A model generated the notes under the pieces. The model saw only the letters and a list, made by a program, of their open reading frames with translations. It did not search any database and was not told the DNA's origin. Made by a program: the position numbers and the translations under genes. A DNA stretch of 7,274 nt. Source: an uncultured Syntrophobacteraceae bacterium. Lineage in GTDB: Bacteria; Desulfobacterota; Syntrophobacteria; Syntrophobacterales; Syntrophobacteraceae. Positions within the stretch are counted from its first letter, which is position 1, and every line of letters starts with the position of its first letter. The stretch is from positions 1-7,274 of the forward strand of contig CALBZH010000033.1 in assembly GCA_937889795.1 (NCBI GenBank), read 5' to 3'. This document shows positions 1 to 5,873 of the stretch, piece after piece.

Positions 1-29
1 GGGGCTAGCCCGATAGCGACGCGACTCTA

Positions 30-66
30 CAAGCAGGGAAGGATAGAGGCATTCCCTCCCTGTTTG
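30..66. other. Strong imperfect hairpin near left edge
   Basis: Bases 30-39 pair with 57-66 over ten positions (one G-T wobble). After one mismatch the stem continues with 41-43 against 53-55, leaving a loop of about nine bases. No T-run follows on either strand, so it is not a textbook rho-independent terminator. It could end transcription of a gene to the left of the window. The rest of 1-274 shows no convincing gene. Confidence 0.4.
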
Positions 67-274
67 CACCTGGCTCCTTCAAAGGGAAAGGTTCGGATGC
101 CTTAGTCTTGTTTGAAAGGGGAGGCGCTTTGGAGGCTGGGTTTTGAGGAGCCGTAGCAGAGATCCAGGCAACCAAACAGTTTGGCGCTTCACTGCCGCAT
201 TCTTGTTTACCCGCCCTGGCCGCTCCATACCAGGACGCTGATGACCGATTCAGTCACAATTGAGGCTACGTTCC

Positions 275-832
275 TCACTCAAGCCTCTTCCTTGTCTGCC
301 TTTTTGTGGCCTTCCCCTTTGCTGCGAGCTCCGGTTCGATCGTGGCAGCGAGCGGTTGGGTTTCTGTCTTGGATTTCATCTGCTTTCGGGCTTCGAGGTA
401 TTCTTGCAGCTTCTTCGGAAGCCCCCTCTTCTTGGCCGCCTTACTCCGAGCCTTGGAGATCGACCTCGCGACGAGGGATTGGTTGAGCTTGAATCCCCAT
501 TTCTTCTTATACTCACGTGGGCTCAGCCCATGGGTTTGCAAGTGCTTGGCGGTGAGTTGTCTGAGCTCAGCACCGCATTCCAAACAGACAACGATATCGT
601 CTCGAATTGAATTCTTGGGGTCCGTGCTCGCAGGAGCAGTTCCTGCTTGGGCCACTTGTTCGCCGGTCCCGATCACATCAAGATTGCCATCTCCGGTCTC
701 GGCCTTCTTCATCGTCGCGAGAGCGTCAAATACATTTCTCAACGATGAAACGATCTCTTCGGAGGACATTGAAGCGCGTGAAACCTGACCCTGAACGATT
801 TCAGCGGCCATCTCCAACAGGCTTTTATTCAT
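275..832 (-). CDS. MucR/Ros-family zinc-finger transcriptional regulator
   Basis: A 185-residue DNA-binding regulator of the Ros/MucR family, which in other bacteria binds AT-rich promoters of envelope, polysaccharide and cell-cycle genes and often represses its own promoter. The N-terminal third (about 1-45) is helical and resembles the oligomerisation region of the family. A variable low-complexity linker follows. The zinc-finger core is at 83-101, with Cys83, Cys86, His97 and His101 as candidate ligands, then the family-typical HGLSPREYKKKWG. The C-terminal part (about 120-185) is very rich in Lys/Arg and longer than in short MucR proteins. The start is fixed by AGGAGG six bases upstream of the ATG. 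Transcription is divergent from the PPOX-type gene, so the shared intergenic region may be its own target. The targets and the process it controls cannot be told from this sequence. Confidence 0.9.
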   Translation of the reverse strand: MNKSLLEMAAEIVQGQVSRASMSSEEIVSSLRNVFDALATMKKAETGDGNLDVIGTGEQVAQAGTAPASTDPKNSIRDDIVVCLECGAELRQLTAKHLQTHGLSPREYKKKWGFKLNQSLVARSISKARSKAAKKRGLPKKLQEYLEARKQMKSKTETQPLAATIEPELAAKGKATKRQTRKRLE

Positions 833-1149
833 TCGTTTCCTCCTAGTCTTGAAGGATTCATAAAGGCACAGAACATAAATTCCTTGAGCTTCGCTGAAGA
901 AGCATTATTACTCTGGCAAATTTGATTCATTGTGCGACATTGAATGTCATTGGCAAATAGCGCAAGCTTGGCTAATATCTTGAGCTAAGAACCCTGTCAA
1001 CAAGCTTGTGAGGCATGTTGAACGAATTCTGTTGTTCCGATCTTTTTCTTTTGCGCCTGATCGGTTTCTTAGTCAGCAACAAGAAGGATAGCCTCAGGAC
1101 ATGCTCCAACAGTCGATAAACGTACTCAAAGCAGCCAAGGAGGAACACC
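833..1149. promoter_or_regulatory. AT-rich divergent intergenic region with candidate operators
   Basis: No gene is visible in these 317 bases between the divergent MucR-type and PPOX-type genes. A 60-base hand count at 901-960 gives 21 G+C, against 34 of 60 inside the PPOX gene at 1321-1380. The region holds a perfect 6-1-6 inverted repeat (936-948), two copies of the 8-bp palindrome CAAGCTTG (963-970 and 1001-1008), and CCGATC/GATCGG arms (1037-1042 and 1059-1064). Promoters for both genes must lie here, but I could not pick convincing -35/-10 pairs. Ros/MucR proteins are known to bind AT-rich DNA near their own genes, so autoregulation is plausible. Confidence 0.5.
936..948. repeat. Perfect inverted repeat GACATT-G-AATGTC (candidate operator)
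   Basis: Six-base arms are perfectly complementary around a single central G. It lies about 105 bases upstream of the MucR-type start codon. TGGCAAAT occurs on either side, at 914-921 and 951-958. Its position suits an operator for the regulator or the divergent gene, but nothing in the sequence proves binding. Confidence 0.35.
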
Positions 1150-1557
1150 ATGTCCATGGATAGAGTCAAATCGCTCATGAAAGAGGTGGGTTGGGGTACG
1201 TTGGCGACTACAGACGGCAAGACGGTTGGCGCTCGGCCGATGGGAGGTTGGGCCTGGTTCGGAGAAGAGCTGTGGTGTGCCACGTCGGGAGCCTCGGAAA
1301 AGGTGGCTCAATTGAAAGCCGTCCCCTATGCGGAATACTGTTTCTGCAAGCCGGACGGTGAGCATGTGCGGTTAGCAGGACCTTGCAGCATCAGTACGGA
1401 TAACGATGACAAGCTCAAGCTCTACCAGGCCGTGCCGCTGCTCAAGAACTACATCGCAAATCCCGCCGACCCTGACTATGTCGTCATACGAATGAAGCCT
1501 GATCGGATCAGGATCATCCAAAAAGACATGACTTATCAGGAAGTGACGCTGAGTTGA
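1150..1557 (+). CDS. Pyridoxamine 5'-phosphate oxidase-fold (general stress protein 26-like) flavoprotein
   Basis: A 135-residue protein of the PPOX-like split beta-barrel superfamily, cytoplasmic, probably binding FMN or another flavin. Members include true pyridoxine oxidases and many small flavin- or F420-binding proteins of unknown reaction, so the substrate cannot be named. The N-terminal helix (about 2-12) leads into GWGTLATTDG (14-23) and the GARPM strand (27-31), the usual start of the barrel. The ATSGASEKVAQL stretch (about 44-55) fits the loop and helix that contact the cofactor phosphate in relatives. The length is short, as in single-domain stress-protein-26 types. The start is supported by AAGGAGG at 1137-1143, six bases ahead of the ATG. 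It has no signal peptide or membrane segment. It is divergent from the MucR-type regulator, which could control it. Confidence 0.82.
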   Translation: MSMDRVKSLMKEVGWGTLATTDGKTVGARPMGGWAWFGEELWCATSGASEKVAQLKAVPYAEYCFCKPDGEHVRLAGPCSISTDNDDKLKLYQAVPLLKNYIANPADPDYVVIRMKPDRIRIIQKDMTYQEVTLS

Positions 1558-1692
1558 ATCAAGGCAATCCCGCGTGGAAGCGATTACCGCTCACCGAAGG
1601 AAGCCGATCGCCGCTTTTGATGGCCATTGGTGCCGATGATCTTTCATCCGAAACGTGGTAGAAGAATGCACGCGCAAAGCAAAGCCGTTTTC

Positions 1693-1744
1693 CAAGGTCT
1701 GATTCCTTGTGAGGAGTCGGAGCGCAACTCGGATCCCAAGGAGG
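1693..1744 (+). promoter_or_regulatory. Possible alternative leader structures masking the small-protein RBS
   Basis: CCTTG at 1705-1709 can pair with CAAGG at 1693-1697 (loop of seven). It can instead pair with a second CAAGG at 1737-1741, which overlaps the AAGGAGG ribosome binding site of the lysine-rich gene. A small GAGT/ACTC stem (1714-1717 with 1727-1730) nests inside the second fold. The stems are short, so this is only a candidate for translational control. Confidence 0.25.
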
Positions 1745-1751
1745 CCGAAAC

Positions 1752-1859
1752 ATGAGCAAGAGCGCAGATACCAAAAAGGACGTCAAGAAGAAACCGGCGA
1801 AGACAATCAAGGAGAAAAAGGCCGAAAAGAATGCCAAAAAGGCAGCCAAGCGCTCTTGA
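1752..1859 (+). CDS. 35-residue lysine-rich small protein
   Basis: A very small ORF starts MSKSADTKKDVKKKPAKT and ends in AAKRS. About 40% of residues are lysine, there is no aromatic or hydrophobic core, and a stretch of heptad-like K/E/A (about 18-33) could form a charged helix. It is believable because a perfect AAGGAGG (1738-1744) sits seven bases before the ATG, and because short lysine-rich proteins with a similar MSK...KKPAKT...EKKA layout are common as unannotated hypotheticals in proteobacteria and relatives (recalled from general knowledge, not searched). The function is unknown; nucleic-acid binding or stress protection of a disordered kind is a guess. Longer open frames across this stretch in other frames and on the other strand lack such a start signal. 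The upstream bases can fold so as to hide the ribosome binding site. Confidence 0.6.
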   Translation: MSKSADTKKDVKKKPAKTIKEKKAEKNAKKAAKRS

Positions 1860-2171
1860 AGAAGCCAGGAAAGGCTGCCTGCAATCTTGAGAAGTGTCAC
1901 GCAGAGTCTTCGGAAGAACCGTCGATGTGAAACCGATTGATCAGGACCACTACGGCCGAACGGTCGAAAGCGTCATCTAGTCATAGTCAGCTTTGACCTC
2001 AAATCGTCCGCCCGTCGGTATTGCATAGAGGGTTCCCGGGCCTGAGTGCATTCTCAATCCAATATTGGAGCGATCGAAGACCCGCCCGTATTCACTCGGC
2101 ACCATCTTTCTGGATCCGTCAATTTGCTCTGATCAGGTGAGATCATCACCAGGAACGAGAGGGGACAAGCC
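1860..2171. other. Intergenic stretch with palindromes upstream of the YdhR-like gene
   Basis: There is no supportable gene in these 312 bases. A -35-like TTGACC lies at 1993-1998, but no good -10 is found at normal spacing. A perfect 12-bp palindrome, TCCAATATTGGA, occupies 2058-2069. A hairpin with arms GGTGA (2136-2140) and TCACC (2146-2150) ends eight bases before the AGAGGGG ribosome binding site of the next gene. These suggest a transcript leader and an operator, without proof. Confidence 0.4.
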
Positions 2172-2456
2172 ATGATGATGCAGATTGTAAGATTCAAGTC
2201 CCAGTTGCCACGTGAAGAAATCTTGGCGGTCGCTCGAGAGCGTGCTGCCATGTTTCGAGAAGTCTCTGGGCTTCTCCAAAAATACTACCTTGATTCCGAG
2301 GAGCCGGGTTCCTACGCAGGGGTTTACATTTGGGATTCTGTCGAGTCGATGATGCGGTTTCGCAGCTCCGATCTGGCTGCGAGCATTCCCGCGGCCTATC
2401 GTGTGACCAAACCACCTGAAATCGAGATCCATGAGATCGTTTTCACGCTCAGGTAG
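2172..2456 (+). CDS. YdhR/ABM-type small monooxygenase-like protein
   Basis: A 94-residue cytoplasmic protein resembling the YdhR family of dimeric alpha+beta-barrel (ABM-fold) proteins. These are called putative monooxygenases, but their reactions are mostly untested. The first strand MMMQIVRFKSQLP is followed by a helix (about 13-28) and the LLQKYYL strand (about 34-40). Then comes GSYAGVYIWDSVESMMRFRSS (about 46-66), where the aromatic strand followed by a helix beginning D-S-V-E is typical of the fold. A final strand, EIEIHEIVFTL, completes it. The length is normal for the family. Three ATG codons stand in a row; AGAGGGG at 2158-2164 with a seven-base spacer favours the first. It stands alone, with no partner close enough for an operon. 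No cofactor residues are expected, since the family works without metal or flavin. Confidence 0.75.
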   Translation: MMMQIVRFKSQLPREEILAVARERAAMFREVSGLLQKYYLDSEEPGSYAGVYIWDSVESMMRFRSSDLAASIPAAYRVTKPPEIEIHEIVFTLR

Positions 2457-2670
2457 CAACTGTGCCTCGGGCTCCTGCCCATGACCTTCCGGAAAACGCG
2501 AAGCCCCGGTTCAATGCCCGGAGACGAAAGAGCGAGTGGACGTCGGACCACGGCTTTCCCGAGCAGCACAGCGCAAAGACCCACTGAACCGGGATGGAAA
2601 CCGCGCCGAGGAGGACGAAGTACAGGATCACTCCGACGATTAGATCCAACGGTCTTTTATTATTCAACAT
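2449..2670 (-). CDS. Doubtful small membrane protein (73 residues)
   Basis: This antisense frame opens MLNNKRPLDLIVGVILYF and continues with a hydrophobic stretch (about residues 9-36) that could span a membrane once or twice. It is followed by a basic, Ser/Arg-rich tail. Codons in the first half end mostly in G or C, as in real genes of this region, whereas the opposite strand shows poor codon choice. Against it, a stop codon directly precedes the ATG, no ribosome binding site is seen, and the tail overlaps the last bases of the YdhR-like gene. It may be a decayed remnant, a leaderless gene or chance. I do not recognise it. Confidence 0.2.
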   Translation of the reverse strand: MLNNKRPLDLIVGVILYFVLLGAVSIPVQWVFALCCSGKPWSDVHSLFRLRALNRGFAFSGRSWAGARGTVAT

Positions 2671-2675
2671 TTATC

Positions 2676-2695
2676 TATAATGGATAGCCGTTATA
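2676..2695. promoter_or_regulatory. TATAAT -10-like box inside an imperfect palindrome
   Basis: TATAAT at 2676-2681 matches the sigma-70 -10 consensus exactly, but no good -35 lies 16-18 bases upstream. The 20-base segment 2676-2695 is an imperfect palindrome, complementary at eight of ten base pairs, so a dimeric regulator could sit on the -10 box. On the minus strand the same element offers TATAAC. A second, weaker candidate is TTGCAA (2723-2728) with TATTAT (2744-2749), at only a 15-base spacing. Confidence 0.3.
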
Positions 2696-3003
2696 CCGCA
2701 AAAAGAGGCTGGAAAATACCCCTTGCAACTTCTCTTGCCCTCCTATTATTAGCAAAACAGCAAATAAACACTTGAGTGAGTCTTTTCCATCCACACTTCA
2801 AAATCATTTCCTTTTCCTACTGCTCTCTACTTCGGTTTAGGGGTAATCCCAAACAGGCGGATGATCTTTATTCGGTGGATGAAGCCATGGAATCGCCTGT
2901 CAAGACCCAACAGAGCCCTATCTCCTTCACCGGCACGGTGCGGCACTTCAGGAATCACGGCCAGACCCAGAGGATATTCTGATCAACCAGTGAGGGTTTC
3001 TTG

Positions 3004-3085
3004 CTGGGCCTTCGGCTCCAGCTCTTGTGAAGAGACCCTGTCGAAGACGCCCATGAGGGGGCGACCTGCAAGACCGTCGACGGTC
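3004..3085 (+). other. Cluster of four small hairpins in the protease leader
   Basis: Four stems follow one another. At 3004-3021 there is a TTCG tetraloop hairpin with one internal mismatch and one wobble. At 3022-3034 CTCTT pairs with AAGAG around GTG. At 3048-3063 CGCCC pairs with GGGCG. At 3072-3085 there is a perfect 14-bp palindrome, GACCGTCGACGGTC. They end about 80 bases before the AAGGAGG of the protease gene. No T-run follows, so they do not look like a terminator. A structured leader or a DNA-binding site for the palindrome are both possible. Confidence 0.35.
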
Positions 3086-3178
3086 GCGACTCACAGTCTC
3101 AAACGTCGTCACCCATTGTTGGCCGCCACGGTCATGCGCTTCAATAGGCCGAGCCATGGAAGAGAAGGAGGCATGACG

Positions 3179-5860
3179 ATGAACGAAGAGACAAGAGGCA
3201 AGCAGCCAGAGGAGCCGGATCCTCGGCACAAGATGGATGGAGTGCTGCGTCGCTTGCTCGAATTGGAGGATGCGGCCCTCCGCAAGCGAGTCACTCAGGA
3301 CCGGCAGCGATTGACTCGCCTGAAGAAACGGATTGCCGATGAGGTGATCCAGGCCGTACCCGGGGGGTTGGATCGGCACCCGGTAGGCGCGAAGCGTGAG
3401 GATGTCTCCTCCGGTGAGGTGGAGCAGATCCGAAGCCACCTGATTCAACTTCGCGAGCGCGAGCTGCTGCCAAACCGCATCGCAGCGCTGGTGGAGCGCG
3501 ATGTCCTTCCCAAGGTACACGTGCGGGCGATCGTCACCTTCACCGGCAACCGCAAAGACTTGGAGGGTCTGGGGTTCCAGGTCCGTGCCCAGGCTCAGGA
3601 TGTCTTCACCGTGGTGGGGACTCTCCGGCAGCTCAGGACTCTGGCGGCACAACCCGCCTGCCGGAGGCTGCGGTCGCCGCGCATGTTCTTTCCAGCGGTT
3701 GAAAACGCCAGCGCTCAAGCGGAGATTGCCGCCGTGCACGACCCCAGGCCATTGAATCCCAACGGCTACCAGGGAAACGGCATCGTGGTGGGCATCATTG
3801 ACAGCGCCCTGGATGTGACCCACCACACCTTCCGCGACCCAGGCGGGACGCACGGCACGCGGTTGCTCTACTATTGGGTTCAGTCGCCCTACACGCGGAA
3901 TGCGGCTGGAGATGTCGTCTGGCCCACCCTGGCCACCCTGCCGGGCCAGGATCCCGCGGCCTGGAGCGCAGCCGGCGCTGCAGGCACGCGCCCCAACTTC
4001 AACGCTTTCAACTACGGGCGTCTCTACACCCAGGGAGCCATCGACACGGCCATCGGGCTGGCCAGCCCGTACGGGACAGGCAACAATCAGATCTGCTGCG
4101 AGCCCTGGTACCAGGTCACGGCAACCGGCGTTTCGAGCGAGCACGGCACCCATTGCGCCGGAATCGCCGCCGGCAACGGACGCGAGGCGAACTGGAACAC
4201 CAATCCCACCCACGTGGGTGCGGCCCCGCAGGCCACCATCATCTATGTGTGCACCCGGCTCCTCAGCGCGGATGTGAACCGGGACGGCACGTGGGAAGAC
4301 GCCATTCTGGACGGAATCGATTTCATCTTTCGCGCCGCCGACTTCCACAACATGCCGGCGGTGATCAGCATCAGCCAGGGGAACAACCTGGGGCCGCACA
4401 ACGGAGCCTCCGACAGTGACCAGGCGATCGACGCCTTCCTCAACTCATTTTTCGATCGTTCGGTGGTGCTGGCGGCCGGCAACGACAACGACGAAAATGG
4501 TTACCGCAGCGGCAGCCTGGCCGGGACCGGCACGGTGAGCTTCGCCCTCACCGACAACCGGGACGCTCCCTGCTACCTGGACATCTGGAACAGCGGCCCC
4601 GAGCTGGACTATCGGATCGCCCACGGGGGAACGGACTCGGGCTGGCGCACCGCGGGGCAGGACTACACGGGAAACATCGGGGGGCACGATATCCAGGTTG
4701 ACCGGGACGCGGATCCTGGCGGAGGTCTCAGAAACATCCGCATGTTTTTCGAAGACGCCCTGTTGGCCGATGTTTACACCATTGAGCTGCGGAACCCGCA
4801 CGCCACGCAGCAGGCCGACTACCACGTGTGGACCGGCTCGCAGGGGTGGTGGGCGACCGTGGCCGGCTCATCCCAGAACGCCCGCACCCTGGCCGATTCC
4901 GCTTGCTGCAAATCCGTGCTGACCGTTGGGGCAGCCCTCAAGGTCATTCCCGCCAATCCCGCATCAGGGGAGCAGGTGACGGCCTACAGCGGCGCCGGCT
5001 TGACGGTAGACGGACGCATCAAGCCCGAGCTCGTGGCCGTGGGCGACTCGGTCTTTTCGGCCGCTTCCGACCAGGCCAGCGGCTGGGTCCAGAAGAGCGG
5101 CACCAGCATGGCGACGCCCCTGGTGGCCGGGTCGGTCGCGCTGCTCTTCGACGCCTACCGCCGGGCACCGCTCAACCTGCGGCTCAACCAGGACTCGATC
5201 AAGGCTCTGCTCATCCAGCACGCCAACCGGTTGAATCTGAGCCTCGACCCGGCGCAGCCAGGCTACGTGGCCGAGCAGCGCAACCGGTACGGCAACGGCC
5301 GGCTTCGCCTGATCGATGCCATCGACCAGAGCCAACCGCCCCCCGATGTGGACGTGTGGATCCGCACCGCCCACGACGACTACGGCCAGGAGCCTTATAA
5401 CGGCGAGTGCTTCTGCGGTGCACCGGACATCCGCGTTTGCCAGGCGGGCACCAATAACGAGATCACCCAGCTCACCTGGGGCACGACCTATGACGTGAAA
5501 GTGACGGTCCGCAACCTGGGCGATTCGAACGCCGTGGGGACGACCGTGCGGTTGAAGTACACCACCCCCCACACCGCACCCAACAGCTGGTTCGAAGCCG
5601 AAGACGCCGGCAACAACAAGCTCTCGCAGACGGTGACGGTAAACGCCATGGACCAGGAGGAGCTGATCTTTCACTGGCGCCCCGAAGCGGCCGAGCTGAG
5701 CGCCCCGGCCGGGCAGACGCACTTCTGCCTCCTTGCCGAGGTGGATCACGCTGCCGACCCCCTCACTTTTCCCGCCCCGACCGCCGCCGGGGGCAGTGCC
5801 TGGGCGACGAACATCAAGGGCACCAACAACGTCGCTCTGCGCAACCTTCACATCCAGTGA
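3179..5860 (+). CDS. Subtilisin-family (S8) serine protease with inserted domain and CARDB-like C-terminus
   Basis: An 893-residue S8 serine endopeptidase. Residues 18-56 are charged and probably coiled coil. Residues about 112-172 resemble an inhibitor-I9 propeptide. The catalytic set is complete: Asp208 (IIDSALD), His322 (HGTHCAG), Asn435 (AAGNDND) for the oxyanion hole, and Ser643 (GTSMATP). Asp to His is 114 residues, far more than in subtilisin. Between Asn435 and Ser643 lies a beta-rich insertion (about 445-570), as in multidomain subtilases. Residues 723-893 look like a CARDB-type beta-sandwich. Thirteen cysteines are scattered, some paired (CC at 576-577). The N-terminus is hydrophilic, with no signal peptide or membrane segment, so it is cytoplasmic or exported by a non-classical route. 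The ATG at 3179 is chosen because AAGGAGG (3165-3171) is seven bases away; the ATG at 3173 is too close. It is probably co-transcribed with the LysM protein 13 bases downstream. The substrate is unknown. Confidence 0.93.
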   Translation: MNEETRGKQPEEPDPRHKMDGVLRRLLELEDAALRKRVTQDRQRLTRLKKRIADEVIQAVPGGLDRHPVGAKREDVSSGEVEQIRSHLIQLRERELLPNRIAALVERDVLPKVHVRAIVTFTGNRKDLEGLGFQVRAQAQDVFTVVGTLRQLRTLAAQPACRRLRSPRMFFPAVENASAQAEIAAVHDPRPLNPNGYQGNGIVVGIIDSALDVTHHTFRDPGGTHGTRLLYYWVQSPYTRNAAGDVVWPTLATLPGQDPAAWSAAGAAGTRPNFNAFNYGRLYTQGAIDTAIGLASPYGTGNNQICCEPWYQVTATGVSSEHGTHCAGIAAGNGREANWNTNPTHVGAAPQATIIYVCTRLLSADVNRDGTWEDAILDGIDFIFRAADFHNMPAVISISQGNNLGPHNGASDSDQAIDAFLNSFFDRSVVLAAGNDNDENGYRSGSLAGTGTVSFALTDNRDAPCYLDIWNSGPELDYRIAHGGTDSGWRTAGQDYTGNIGGHDIQVDRDADPGGGLRNIRMFFEDALLADVYTIELRNPHATQQADYHVWTGSQGWWATVAGSSQNARTLADSACCKSVLTVGAALKVIPANPASGEQVTAYSGAGLTVDGRIKPELVAVGDSVFSAASDQASGWVQKSGTSMATPLVAGSVALLFDAYRRAPLNLRLNQDSIKALLIQHANRLNLSLDPAQPGYVAEQRNRYGNGRLRLIDAIDQSQPPPDVDVWIRTAHDDYGQEPYNGECFCGAPDIRVCQAGTNNEITQLTWGTTYDVKVTVRNLGDSNAVGTTVRLKYTTPHTAPNSWFEAEDAGNNKLSQTVTVNAMDQEELIFHWRPEAAELSAPAGQTHFCLLAEVDHAADPLTFPAPTAAGGSAWATNIKGTNNVALRNLHIQ

Positions 5861-5861
5861 C

Positions 5862-5873
5862 GAGGAGGAGGAG
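5862..5873 (+). promoter_or_regulatory. Repeated GAGGAGGAGGAG ribosome binding site
   Basis: The whole gap between the protease stop codon and the LysM-protein ATG is one base plus a purine repeat of GAG units. It offers Shine-Dalgarno matches at several spacings. This fixes the downstream start at 5874 and implies strong translation from the shared transcript. Confidence 0.75.

Larger units (their letters stand above)
2457..3178. other. Long leader/intergenic region ahead of the protease operon
   Basis: These 722 bases have no firm gene. The middle is AT-rich: hand counts give 20, 25 and 21 G+C per 60 bases for 2641-2700, 2701-2760 and 2761-2820. It contains a perfect TATAAT within a palindrome and a cluster of small hairpins at 3004-3085. 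The protease frame stays open upstream to 2861, but that part has no ribosome binding site and is compositionally unlike protein. The region probably holds the operon promoter and a long untranslated leader. Confidence 0.5.

Noticed and set aside
1..105. Frame open from the left edge to TAG at 103-105, possible gene tail
   Set aside because: Only 34 codons, no recognisable sequence, and it contains the strong hairpin; cannot be told from chance.
1..274. tRNA or other small RNA near the left edge
   Set aside because: A GGTTCG resembling a T-loop is present, but no acceptor or anticodon arms fit around it.
1559..1900. Minus-strand frame with a Phe/Leu-rich, membrane-like stretch
   Set aside because: The hydrophobic run is simply the complement of the lysine codons of the small plus-strand gene.
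1709..1930. 73-codon plus-strand frame across the lysine-rich gene
   Set aside because: Different frame, no ribosome binding site at its start, and a peptide made of Arg/Gln/Gly; the 35-residue frame has the proper start signal.
2776..2982. 68-codon frame, or its inner start at 2887 (31 codons), in the protease leader
   Set aside because: No convincing ribosome binding site and no recognisable protein character; kept only as a possible leader peptide.
2861..3178. In-frame upstream extension of the protease (106 codons) from an ATG at 2861
   Set aside because: No ribosome binding site, a low-complexity Arg/Ser/Pro peptide with no propeptide or signal features, and a much better start at 3179 behind AAGGAGG.
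2948..4399. 483-codon open frame on the minus strand across the protease gene
   Set aside because: An antisense shadow of a GC-rich gene; the plus strand carries conserved S8 motifs in the same stretch.
4964..5851. 295-codon minus-strand frame under the protease C-terminus
   Set aside because: Gly/Val/Arg-rich shadow with no start signal, opposite a recognisable catalytic and CARDB-like sequence.
5733..5873. Upstream in-frame extension of the LysM protein into the protease gene
   Set aside because: It would overlap the protease by over 120 bases; the GAGGAGG-preceded ATG at 5874 is clearly better.
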